Assembly (NCBI GenBank): GCA_039920165.1
Contig: JBDSEG010000149.1
Span: 1 to 37,174, forward strand
Reading direction: 5' to 3'
From: JBDSEG01 sp039920165
Lineage (GTDB): Bacteria > Pseudomonadota > Gammaproteobacteria > Burkholderiales > Burkholderiaceae_C
Length of the DNA: 37,174 nt
In this document: positions 7,672 to 16,846 of the stretch, one piece after another
Numbering within the stretch: the first letter of the stretch is position 1
How the letters are laid out: each line of letters starts with the position of its first letter
Notes under the pieces: generated by a model
What the model was told of the DNA's origin: nothing
Database searches by the model: none
What the model saw: only the letters and a program-made list of their open reading frames with translations
Program-made: the position numbers and the translations under genes

Positions 7672-8223
7672 TCAGGGCGAGCGCGCGGCAAGCCGTGCAT
7701 CGTGCTCGATGCGATCGCGCTCGGTTCGCTCGCGATGCCACGCATAGCGCGACCGCGCGGCGTTCGCCTGTGCCGGGCCCCACGCCTGCCATCCGGTGCG
7801 TCCCGGGGTCGCCGGGACCAGCGAGATGCAGTCGACCGGGCAGACCGGAATGCACAGCTCACAGCCGGTACATTCGGACTCGATCACGGTGTGCATCGAC
7901 TTGGACGCGCCGACGATGCAGTCGACCGGACAGGCGTCCAGGCACAGCGTGCAGCCGATGCACCAGTCCTCGTCGATCAGCGCCAGGCGGCGGGGTGCTT
8001 CGTTGCCGCATTCGACGGCCAACGGGCGTGCCCGTCGACCGGTGAGGGCGGACAGTCGCGCGATGCCCTCGGCACCGCCCGGCGGGCAGCGGTTGATATC
8101 GGCTTGCCCGTTCGCCATCGCGACCGCATAGGCGCGGCAATCGGGATAGCCGCAGCGGGTGCACTGTGTCTGCGGCAGTGCGGCGTCGAGGAGGTCGTTC
8201 TGCTGGGTGTCCGCGTCCACCAC
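7672..8223 (-). CDS. rnfB: Stand-alone RnfB-like 4Fe-4S ferredoxin protein
   Basis: The 183-aa product resembles the soluble part of RnfB/RsxB. It has a four-Cys Fes-type cluster motif (CTRCGYPDCRAYAVAMANG, closing cysteine in INRCPPGG) and then two ferredoxin 4Fe-4S motifs (CIGCTLCLDACPVDC and CTGCELCIPVCPVDC). The N-terminal membrane helix of true RnfB is absent, and no other rnf genes are nearby, so it is probably an electron carrier outside a full Rnf complex. The tail (WHRERTERDRIEHD) is charged. The start is uncertain: GTG 8223 with GAGG upstream is preferred, with GTG 8220 and GTG 8238 as alternatives. The neighbouring nth encodes an Fe-S protein, but a functional link is unproven. Confidence 0.85.
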   Translation of the reverse strand: MVDADTQQNDLLDAALPQTQCTRCGYPDCRAYAVAMANGQADINRCPPGGAEGIARLSALTGRRARPLAVECGNEAPRRLALIDEDWCIGCTLCLDACPVDCIVGASKSMHTVIESECTGCELCIPVCPVDCISLVPATPGRTGWQAWGPAQANAARSRYAWHRERTERDRIEHDARLAARSP

Positions 8224-8240
8224 AGCCGCCTCGCGCACGC

Positions 8241-9533
8241 TCAGGCTGCGACGCGGGCCGCGGTCTTCTTGCCGGCGCGCGGCGCCGCAGCGGTCGTCTG
8301 ATGGCTGGCGATGAAATCGCGCACCTGCGGATAGACCTTCTCGCGCCAGCGCCGGCCCGAGAAGATGCCATAGTGCCCGGCGCCGACGGCGTCGTAGTGA
8401 AACTGTCGCTCCTTCGGGATGCCGGTGCACAAGGCGTGCGCGGCCTTCGTCTGTCCGGCCCCGGAAATATCGTCGAGCTCGCCTTCGATGGTGAGGATGG
8501 CGGTCTCTCGGATATCTTGCGGACGCACCAGCTGGCCGCCGATGTCCCAGGTGCCTTTGACGAGCGAGAAGTCCTGGAACACGATCTTGATCGTATCGAG
8601 GTAGTACTCGGCCGGCATGTCGAGCACGGCGTTGTATTCGTCGTAGAACTCGCGATGCGAATCGACGCTGTCGCCGTCGCCGCGCACCAGGTCAAGGAAA
8701 TAGTCGTAGTGCGAACTCACGTGACGGTCGGGGTTCATCGCGACGAAGCCGGTGTGCTGCAGGAAGCCGGGATAGACGCGCCGCCCGCTGCCCGGAAAGT
8801 TGCTCGGCACGCGGTAGATGACGTTGTTTTCAAACCAGTCGTAGCTCTTGTTCGTCGCCAGGTTGTTGACCGCCGTCGGCGACAGGCGCGCATCGATCGG
8901 CCCGCCCATCATCGTCATGGTGAGCGGCACCCGTTCGCCCGCCGTGGCCATCAGCGAGATCGCGGCCAGCACCGGAACGGTCGGCTGGCATACCGAGATT
9001 ACATTCACCTGCGGTCCGATGTGGCGGATGAATTCCTGGATATAGGCGACGTAGTCGGCGAGGTGGAACGGTCCGTGCTCAAGCGGCACCATGCGCGCGT
9101 CGGTCCAGTCGGTGATATAGACCTTGTGGTCCTTGAGCAGGGCGCGGACCGTGTCGCGCAGCAAGGTGGAATGGTGTCCGGACAAGGGTGCGACGACCAG
9201 CACCACGGGCTGGTCCTTCATGCGCGTGAGCATCGGCATGTCGTCGGTAAAACGCTTGAATCGCAGCAGTCGGCAAAACGGCTTGGCAAGCGCGACCTGT
9301 TCCTGGACCGCGACATCGATGCCGTCGACATTGACCGAGTTGAGCGCGAAGGCGGGCTTCTCGTAATCCTTGGCCAGGCGGTGCATCAGGTCAAGGCTGG
9401 CCGAGACGCGTTGCGCCATTGGTGTGCGCGCGAAGGGTGACAGCGGGTGGCTGTACAGCCGGGACGAGGCGCTGGCGAACTCGGCGAACGGGCTCAGCAG
9501 CGCGCGCTGGGTTTCATAGACCTGATAGAGCAT
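8241..9533 (-). CDS. phaZ: Intracellular polyhydroxybutyrate depolymerase
   Basis: PhaZ breaks down stored polyhydroxybutyrate granules inside the cell. The 430-aa product starts MLYQVYETQRALLSPFAEFA, the usual opening of proteobacterial intracellular PhaZ. It has the alpha/beta-hydrolase core, with the nucleophile cysteine in VISVCQPTVPVL (a Cys replaces the lipase-box Ser in this family) and a late histidine in VGAGHYGIFSG. An acidic residue in IEGELDDISGAG is the probable third triad member. The C-terminal 25 residues are Ala/Lys-rich and variable. The start ATG 9533 is preferred over 9575 by family alignment. It implies the organism stores PHB. Confidence 0.93.
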   Translation of the reverse strand: MLYQVYETQRALLSPFAEFASASSRLYSHPLSPFARTPMAQRVSASLDLMHRLAKDYEKPAFALNSVNVDGIDVAVQEQVALAKPFCRLLRFKRFTDDMPMLTRMKDQPVVLVVAPLSGHHSTLLRDTVRALLKDHKVYITDWTDARMVPLEHGPFHLADYVAYIQEFIRHIGPQVNVISVCQPTVPVLAAISLMATAGERVPLTMTMMGGPIDARLSPTAVNNLATNKSYDWFENNVIYRVPSNFPGSGRRVYPGFLQHTGFVAMNPDRHVSSHYDYFLDLVRGDGDSVDSHREFYDEYNAVLDMPAEYYLDTIKIVFQDFSLVKGTWDIGGQLVRPQDIRETAILTIEGELDDISGAGQTKAAHALCTGIPKERQFHYDAVGAGHYGIFSGRRWREKVYPQVRDFIASHQTTAAAPRAGKKTAARVAA

Positions 9534-9609
9534 GGACGGCCTTTCGGACATGACAGGGCCGATATCGGCCCTCACTCAGTCGCACGAAATGGTGCAGTGC
9601 AACATTATC

Positions 9610-10821
9610 TCACGATACCTCAACGATCGCACGAATTACCGCATCGATGTTGTGTTGGTTGAGGGCGGCGACGCAGATGCGGCCCGAATCGATGCCATAG
9701 ATGCCGAATTCGTCGCGCAGGCGCTGCATCTGTAAAACCGTCATGCCCGAATAGCTGAACATTCCACGCTGGCGGGTAATGAAGCTGAAGTCGCGCCCGA
9801 GTCCCGCGGTCTCCAGTCGCTCGCGCAGCGCTTCGCGCATCGCGCGAATGCGAAGCCGCATGCCGGACAGCTCTTCTTCCCACATCGCCCGCAGCGCGGG
9901 CGTGGAGAGCACCGTGGCGACGATCTCGGCGCCGTGCGTTGGCGGGTTGGAGTAATTGGTGCGGATGACGCGCTTGAGCTGGCTCAGCACGCGCACCGCC
10001 TCGTCGCGCGAGGCGCACACCACGCTGAGCGCGCCGACCCGTTCGCCATAGAGCGAGAAGCTTTTCGAAAAGCTCGTCGAGACGAAGAAATCCAGGCCCG
10101 ATGCCGCGAACAGCTCGACCACGGCGCCATCTTCGCGGATGCCTTCGGCAAAGCCCTGGTAAGCCATGTCGAGAAAAGGCACGAGGCCGCGCGATTGCAC
10201 GACTTTGAGCACGCGACGCCACTGCGCCCTGTCGAGGTCGTAGCCGGTCGGGTTGTGGCAGCAGGCGTGCAGGACGACGATATCGCCGCGCGGCGTCGCC
10301 TGCAGCGTGGTGAGCATCGCGTCGAAGTCGATCCCGAGGCGGGCCGGGTCGTAATAGGGATACGTGCGAACCGCGAAGCCTGCCGCTTCGAACAGCGCGC
10401 GATGGTTCTCCCAGCTCGGGTCGCTGATCCACACCGCGGCACGGGCATCGATGCGGGCGAGAAAGTCAGCGCCGACCTTGAGGCCGCCGGTTCCGCCCAG
10501 CGTCTGCACCGTCGCGACCCGGCCAGCCGCCAGCAACGCGCTTTGGGCGCCGAAAACGAGCGTCTGCACGGCCTTGTCGTAAGCGGCAATGCCGTCGATG
10601 GGCAGATAGCCACGCGGCTTGACCGCAGCGACCATCAGCTTTTCGGCCTCCTGCACGCAGCGCAGCAAGGGCAGCTTGCCGTTCTCGTCGAAATAGACAC
10701 CGACGCCCAGATTCACCTTGGCCGGATTGGAGTCGGCAACGAACTGCTCGGTCAGTCCAAGGATGGGGTCGCGGGGGGCGAGTTCGACCGCAGCGAAGAT
10801 CGACGGAGCGGGGGCGGGCAT
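9610..10821 (-). CDS. tyrB: Aromatic amino acid / aspartate aminotransferase
   Basis: This PLP enzyme of the class I (fold type I) aspartate/tyrosine aminotransferase subgroup transfers amino groups between aromatic or acidic amino acids and 2-oxo acids. The 403-aa product opens with SIFAAVELAPRDPILGLTEQF, has NLGVGVYFDENGKLP, the HACCHNPTGYDL region, and the PLP-binding lysine in STSFSKSFSLYGERVGAL. The C-terminal arginine region GRICVAALN is present. Length and motifs fit TyrB/AspC of gamma- and betaproteobacteria; specificity between Tyr and Asp cannot be fixed. The start ATG 10821 follows AGGAG. It is divergent from uvrB with 99 bases between. Confidence 0.93.
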   Translation of the reverse strand: MPAPAPSIFAAVELAPRDPILGLTEQFVADSNPAKVNLGVGVYFDENGKLPLLRCVQEAEKLMVAAVKPRGYLPIDGIAAYDKAVQTLVFGAQSALLAAGRVATVQTLGGTGGLKVGADFLARIDARAAVWISDPSWENHRALFEAAGFAVRTYPYYDPARLGIDFDAMLTTLQATPRGDIVVLHACCHNPTGYDLDRAQWRRVLKVVQSRGLVPFLDMAYQGFAEGIREDGAVVELFAASGLDFFVSTSFSKSFSLYGERVGALSVVCASRDEAVRVLSQLKRVIRTNYSNPPTHGAEIVATVLSTPALRAMWEEELSGMRLRIRAMREALRERLETAGLGRDFSFITRQRGMFSYSGMTVLQMQRLRDEFGIYGIDSGRICVAALNQHNIDAVIRAIVEVS

Positions 10822-10920
10822 GGGCTCTCCTGGGGAGCTGGAACGCGGGGTGTTTTCCGTTACCCTTGACGGTTGCCTTGCCAGTCGGCGGGGTGGGAAA
10901 ACCACGAGATTTTAGCTGTC

Positions 10921-13041
<2,121 letters not shown>

Positions 13042-13174
13042 CGGCGATCGGCCGCATTGCGTTTTGCCCTACGCCCCGCTGCGCCGCGTACCGACATACA
13101 CGCCCAGAGCGGCTTGGAACACTGGGTCAGTGCCCCGGGCCACCGCGGCGCGCAACCCACTTGAAGGAGCAGAC

Positions 13175-13360
13175 ATGAACAACGATCAGGTCAAGGGCCG
13201 CATCGATCAAGCCGTCGGCAAGGTGAAGGAAGAAACCGGTGAACTGGTGAACGACAAGGAGCTCGAGGTCAAGGGTCGTGCCGAAAAGAATGCCGGCAAG
13301 CTCCAGGCCGAAGTCGGCAACGTCAAAGAGAAGCTGAAGGACGGGATCGACAAGCTCTGA
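13175..13360 (+). CDS. CsbD-family stress protein
   Basis: The 61-aa product is small, hydrophilic and Lys/Glu-rich (MNNDQVKGRIDQAVGKVKEE, then VKGRAEKNAGKLQAEVG), matching the CsbD family found widely as general stress proteins. Molecular function is unknown. There are no cysteines and no membrane segment. An excellent ribosome-binding site (AAGGAG at 13164-13169) precedes the ATG by five bases. It stands alone between uvrB and iscR, with its own stem-loop downstream. Confidence 0.92.
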   Translation: MNNDQVKGRIDQAVGKVKEETGELVNDKELEVKGRAEKNAGKLQAEVGNVKEKLKDGIDKL

Positions 13361-13381
13361 TCCCCTGTTGGCTCGATTCCG

Positions 13382-13424
13382 GACAGGCGCCGGGGTGGTC
13401 TTGCGACCGCCCTGGCGCCTTGTC
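13382..13424 (+). terminator. Stem-loop downstream of the csbD-like gene
   Basis: A long imperfect hairpin (GACA-GGCGCCGGGGTGGTC, loop TTGC, GACCGCCCTGGCGCC-TTGTC) starts about 20 bases after the stop. It lacks a clean T tract but is a plausible transcription end or 3' stabiliser. The 308-base interval 13361-13668 otherwise holds only this element and the isc promoter region. Confidence 0.55.
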
Positions 13425-13572
13425 ACATGAGGCACGCCGCGACGTACGAAAGCACGACGAATCTCGCGGGGCGAGGGGACGGTCGTCGTTCCTGCGCACC
13501 GCCTGAGCCAAATACCGAGCCTAGACGAGGGGAACCTTCGGCTCCTAACTCGAACGAACCAATCGGCTACCC

Positions 13573-13598
13573 TATAATTGACTAAGTTAGTCGGCTTT
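13573..13598 (+). promoter_or_regulatory. isc promoter with type 1 IscR-binding site
   Basis: The block ATAATTGACTAAGTTAGTC followed by GGCTTT (13574-13598) fits the E. coli type 1 IscR consensus (ATAnnTGACTnnnnnAGTCnnnTAT form) at about 22 of 25 positions. A perfect TATAAT (13573-13578) overlaps its left edge, and TTGACT within it could serve as a -35. It lies 71 bases before the iscR start. Binding of [2Fe-2S]-IscR here would repress the operon when clusters are plentiful. Confidence 0.85.
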
Positions 13599-13668
13599 TG
13601 TCGGGTTAACCCGATACCAACTCGCGATGCCGGCTGATTCTGCGCCGAAAGGCAAAAGGAGAATTGAG

Positions 13669-14202
13669 ATGCGTTTGACAACCAAGGGTCGATTTGCCGT
13701 GACCGCGATGATCGACTTGGCCCTGCGCGAAAACACGGGCCCGGTGGCCCTGGCTGCGATCAGTGCTCGCCAGCAAATCTCGTTGTCCTACCTTGAGCAA
13801 CTGTTCGGCAAGCTGCGTCGCCACGAACTCGTGGAGAGCACACGCGGGCCCGGCGGTGGCTATTCGCTCGGTCGCAAGGCAGAGCAGATCACGGTAGCCG
13901 ACATCATCGTGGCTGTCGACGAGCCGATCGATGCGACCGGTTGCGCAGGCAAGGAAAACTGCATGGGAGACGACGCGGGCCGCTGCATGACGCACGACCT
14001 GTGGGCGAGCCTGAATTCCAAGATGATCGAGTTTCTCGACTCGGTGTCGTTGCGCAAGCTGGTCGAGGAGCAGATCGCCAAGGGCATTTCGATCGAGGAG
14101 CACCCGGTCAAGCGCGCGATCTCGACGCAGCCGGTCGTCAAGCCGATCAAGATCACCGCGCCGAACTCGGTCTTCGCGCTCGGCAACGCATTCTCGAAAT
14201 AA
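13669..14202 (+). CDS. iscR: Fe-S cluster regulator IscR
   Basis: IscR is an Rrf2-family repressor that senses Fe-S status through its own [2Fe-2S] cluster. The 177-aa product has the winged helix (MRLTTKGRFAVTAMIDLALR, then SYLEQLFGKLRRHELVES and GPGGGY) and the cluster ligands in CAGKENCMGDDAGRCMTHDLW, three cysteines at six-residue spacing with the following His. The start ATG 13669 follows AAAAGGAG; an upstream ATG at 13627 adds residues outside the family. It heads iscRSUA and is expected to control itself through the site at 13574-13598. Confidence 0.97.
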   Translation: MRLTTKGRFAVTAMIDLALRENTGPVALAAISARQQISLSYLEQLFGKLRRHELVESTRGPGGGYSLGRKAEQITVADIIVAVDEPIDATGCAGKENCMGDDAGRCMTHDLWASLNSKMIEFLDSVSLRKLVEEQIAKGISIEEHPVKRAISTQPVVKPIKITAPNSVFALGNAFSK

Positions 14203-14262
14203 CGCTTCAGGAAACACGAGCGGGGCATGTGCGCCCCGTCCTTTCCGACTCGAACCCGCGCC

Positions 14263-15483
14263 ATGGACATGACCCCGCATTTTCCGATCTATATGGATTA
14301 CGGCGCCACCACGCCGGTCGACCAGCGCGTGGTCGACGCCATGATTCCGTGGCTGCGCGAGCATTTCGGCAACCCGGCGTCGCGCAGCCATGCGTGGGGC
14401 TGGGAGGCTGAGGCGGCGGTCGAGAAGGCGCGTGAACAGGTCGCGGCGCTGGTGGGCGCCGATCCGCGCGAGATCGTCTGGACGTCGGGCGCAACCGAAT
14501 CGATCAATCTCGCGCTCAAGGGCGCGGCGCAGTTCTATAAGTCGCGCGGCAAGCACCTGATCACGCTCAAGACCGAGCACAAGGCAGTGCTGGATACGGT
14601 GCGCGATCTCGAGCGCCAGGGTTTCGACGCGACCTACCTCGACGTGAAGGAAGACGGCCTGGTCGACCTCGGCAATCTCGAAGCGGCGATCCGTCCCGAC
14701 ACCATTCTGGTCTCGGTGCTATTCGTGAACAACGAGATCGGCGTGATCCAGGATATCGAAGCGATCGGCAGAATGTGCCGCGAACGCGGCATCGTCTTCC
14801 ATGTCGATGCGGCGCAGGCGACCGGCAAGGTCGATATCGACTTGGCGAAACTACCCGTCGATCTGATGAGCCTCGCCTCGCACAAGACCTACGGCCCCAA
14901 GGGCATCGGCGCGCTGTATGTGCGGCGCAAGCCGCGGGTGCGCATCGAGGCGCAGATGCATGGCGGCGGGCATGAGCGTGGCATGCGCTCGGGAACGCTG
15001 GCGACGCACCAGATCGTCGGAATGGGCGAGGCGTACCGCATCGCCAGGCTCGAGATGGGCGCCGAGCGCGAGCGCATCCGCATGCTGTCGCAGCGCCTGA
15101 CCAGCGGGCTGTCCGGTATCGAACAGACCTTTCTGAATGGCCACGCCGAACAGCGCGTGCCGCACAACGTCAACATGAGCTTCAACTTCGTCGAAGGCGA
15201 GTCGCTCATCATGGGTATCAAGGGGATCGCGGTCTCCTCGGGTTCGGCTTGCACGTCGGCCAGCCTCGAACCCAGCTACGTCCTGCGGGCGCTCGGGCGC
15301 AGCGACGAACTGGCGCACTCGAGCCTGCGAATGACGATCGGCCGTTTTACGACCGTCGAGGAGATCGATTACGTGATCGCCACCTTGAAAGACCGCGTGG
15401 CGAGGCTGCGCGACCTGTCCCCGTTGTGGGACATGTACAAGGAAGGCATCGATATCAGCACCATCCAGTGGGCTGCGCACTGA
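14263..15483 (+). CDS. iscS: Cysteine desulfurase IscS
   Basis: IscS is a PLP enzyme that takes sulfur from cysteine as a persulfide and hands it to IscU and tRNA-thiolation partners. The 406-aa product (MDMTPHFPIYMDYGATTPVD) shows the PLP lysine in SLASHKTYGPKGIGALYVRR, the conserved KTEHKAVLD histidine, HVDAAQATGK, and the catalytic cysteine loop SSGSACTSASLEPSYVLRAL. The start could be ATG 14263 or 14269; 14263 gives the usual betaproteobacterial length. ATG 14227 would add an unconserved leader. The ribosome-binding site is weak. Confidence 0.96.
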   Translation: MDMTPHFPIYMDYGATTPVDQRVVDAMIPWLREHFGNPASRSHAWGWEAEAAVEKAREQVAALVGADPREIVWTSGATESINLALKGAAQFYKSRGKHLITLKTEHKAVLDTVRDLERQGFDATYLDVKEDGLVDLGNLEAAIRPDTILVSVLFVNNEIGVIQDIEAIGRMCRERGIVFHVDAAQATGKVDIDLAKLPVDLMSLASHKTYGPKGIGALYVRRKPRVRIEAQMHGGGHERGMRSGTLATHQIVGMGEAYRIARLEMGAERERIRMLSQRLTSGLSGIEQTFLNGHAEQRVPHNVNMSFNFVEGESLIMGIKGIAVSSGSACTSASLEPSYVLRALGRSDELAHSSLRMTIGRFTTVEEIDYVIATLKDRVARLRDLSPLWDMYKEGIDISTIQWAAH

Positions 15484-15521
15484 CGCGCGGCGCTGGAATT
15501 TGGACCTGCAGGAGAGTTGAC

Positions 15522-15908
15522 ATGGCATACAGCGAAAAAGTCGTCGAGCACTACGAAAACCCGCGCAACGTCGGTTCGTTCGAGAAGGGCGACGAGACGG
15601 TGGGCACCGGCATGGTCGGCGCGCCGGCCTGCGGCGACGTGATGAAGCTTCAGATCAAGGTCAATCCCGTGACCGGCCTGATCGAGGACGCGAAGTTCAA
15701 AACCTACGGCTGCGGATCGGCGATCGCATCGAGTTCGCTCGTCACCGAGTGGGTCAAGGGCAAGTCGCTCGACGAGGCGCTGACGATCAAGAATACCCAT
15801 ATCGCCGAAGAGCTGGCATTGCCGCCGGTCAAGATCCACTGCTCGATCCTGGCCGAGGATGCAATCAAGGCCGCGGTCGACGACTACAAGTCGCGCCAGG
15901 CCCATTGA
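15522..15908 (+). CDS. iscU: Fe-S cluster scaffold IscU
   Basis: IscU is the scaffold on which [2Fe-2S] clusters are assembled. The 128-aa product (MAYSEKVVEHYENPRNVGSF) has the three ligand cysteines in GAPACGDVMKLQ, TYGCGSAIASSS and KIHCSILAEDAI, plus the LPPVK motif recognised by the chaperone HscA just before the third. Length is standard. A good ribosome-binding site (CAGGAGAG) precedes ATG 15522. It lies 38 bases after iscS. Confidence 0.97.
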   Translation: MAYSEKVVEHYENPRNVGSFEKGDETVGTGMVGAPACGDVMKLQIKVNPVTGLIEDAKFKTYGCGSAIASSSLVTEWVKGKSLDEALTIKNTHIAEELALPPVKIHCSILAEDAIKAAVDDYKSRQAH

Positions 15909-15912
15909 ATCC

Positions 15913-16236
15913 ATGGCCGTCACCCTGACCGAGGCTGCAGCCCGCCATGTCACGCGCTATCTCGGCAAGCGTGGCAAGGGCGTCGGCGTGCGTCTGGGCG
16001 TGAGGACCACGGGCTGCTCGGGCCTGGCCTACAAGCTCGAATATGCCGACGAGGTGGCGCCGGAAGATGTGGTCTTCGAAGGCCATGGCGTGAAGGTTCT
16101 GATCGACCCGAAAAGCCTGCCCTACCTCGACGGCACCGAACTCGATTTCGTTCGGGAAGGCCTCAACGAAGGCTTCAAGTTTCTCAACCCCCGCGAGAAG
16201 GACCGCTGCGGTTGCGGCGAATCGTTCCGGGTTTGA
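15913..16236 (+). CDS. iscA: A-type Fe-S carrier IscA
   Basis: IscA is an A-type cluster carrier that helps deliver or mature [4Fe-4S] clusters. The 107-aa product (MAVTLTEAAARHVTRYLGKR) has the three conserved cysteines in RTTGCSGLAYKLEYAD and DRCGCGESF. It begins four bases after the iscU stop, so it is translated with iscU. The gene is followed by a strong intrinsic terminator rather than running straight into hscB. Confidence 0.97.
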   Translation: MAVTLTEAAARHVTRYLGKRGKGVGVRLGVRTTGCSGLAYKLEYADEVAPEDVVFEGHGVKVLIDPKSLPYLDGTELDFVREGLNEGFKFLNPREKDRCGCGESFRV

Positions 16237-16255
16237 CGCACGTGTTTTCCGTCCT

Positions 16256-16287
16256 GGCGCGGCGCCGAACCGCGCCTTTGTTTTTTT
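16256..16287 (+). terminator. Intrinsic terminator/attenuator inside the isc cluster
   Basis: A perfect 7-bp GC stem (GGCGCGG / CCGCGCC) with a 7-base loop is followed directly by TTTGTTTTTTT. This is a textbook Rho-independent terminator in the 60-base gap between iscA and hscB. It would lower transcription of hscBA-fdx relative to iscRSUA unless it is read through or antiterminated. Confidence 0.88.
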
Positions 16288-16296
16288 GGCCGCTTC

Positions 16297-16815
16297 ATGC
16301 GTTTGGACAGCGACGATTTCGAACTCTTCGACCTGCCGCGCCGCTTCGCGCTCGACCCCGCGGTGCTCGATGCGCGCCGCCGTGAGTTGCAGACGCAGGT
16401 GCATCCGGACCGTTTCGTGGCGCAGGGCAATGCGGCTCAGCGCGTTGCGATGCAGTGGGCGGTGCGCGTCAACGAAGCCTACCGGCGCCTGAAGGATCCG
16501 CTGCAGCGCGCCGCGTACCTGTGCCAGCTCGGCGGGGTCGATATCGAGGCCGAGAACAATACCGCCATGCCGTCCGAATTCCTGGCCGAGCAGATGCAGT
16601 GGCGCGAGGCGCTCGACGACGCTGCTTCATCGGCGCAGGTGCATTCGCTCGAGACGCAGGTCGCGCAGCGGCAGGAAGCCGGGCTGATCGAACTCGGCCG
16701 TCTGCTCGATACGCAAGTCGACCTTCCCGCGGCCGCTGCGGCGGTGCGGGCCTTGATGTTCGTCGACCGATTTGCCCACGACGTCGACGAGCGGGCGCAG
16801 GCGTTGGGACAATGA
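16297..16815 (+). CDS. hscB: J-domain co-chaperone HscB
   Basis: HscB brings IscU to HscA and stimulates its ATPase. The 172-aa product opens with DDFELFDLPRRFALD and has the J-domain HPD motif in QTQVHPDRFVAQG, the helix VNEAYRRLKDPLQRAAYLC, and the C-terminal IscU-binding three-helix region (AMPSEFLAEQMQWREALDDA). Length is standard. The start ATG 16297 lies 10 bases after the T tract of the internal terminator, so little room is left for a separate promoter. Confidence 0.95.
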   Translation: MRLDSDDFELFDLPRRFALDPAVLDARRRELQTQVHPDRFVAQGNAAQRVAMQWAVRVNEAYRRLKDPLQRAAYLCQLGGVDIEAENNTAMPSEFLAEQMQWREALDDAASSAQVHSLETQVAQRQEAGLIELGRLLDTQVDLPAAAAAVRALMFVDRFAHDVDERAQALGQ

Positions 16816-16846
16816 AAAGAAAGCGCACACCGCGACCCTAGCAACC

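Noticed and set aside
9534..9609. Intergenic gap between phaZ and the aminotransferase gene
   Set aside because: Searched for a hairpin with a T tract or a small gene; nothing convincing seen.
13042..13174. Short direct repeat GTAGCGGCG-type copies after uvrB
   Set aside because: Only two imperfect copies at the end of uvrB; no array, and not a CRISPR or mobile element.
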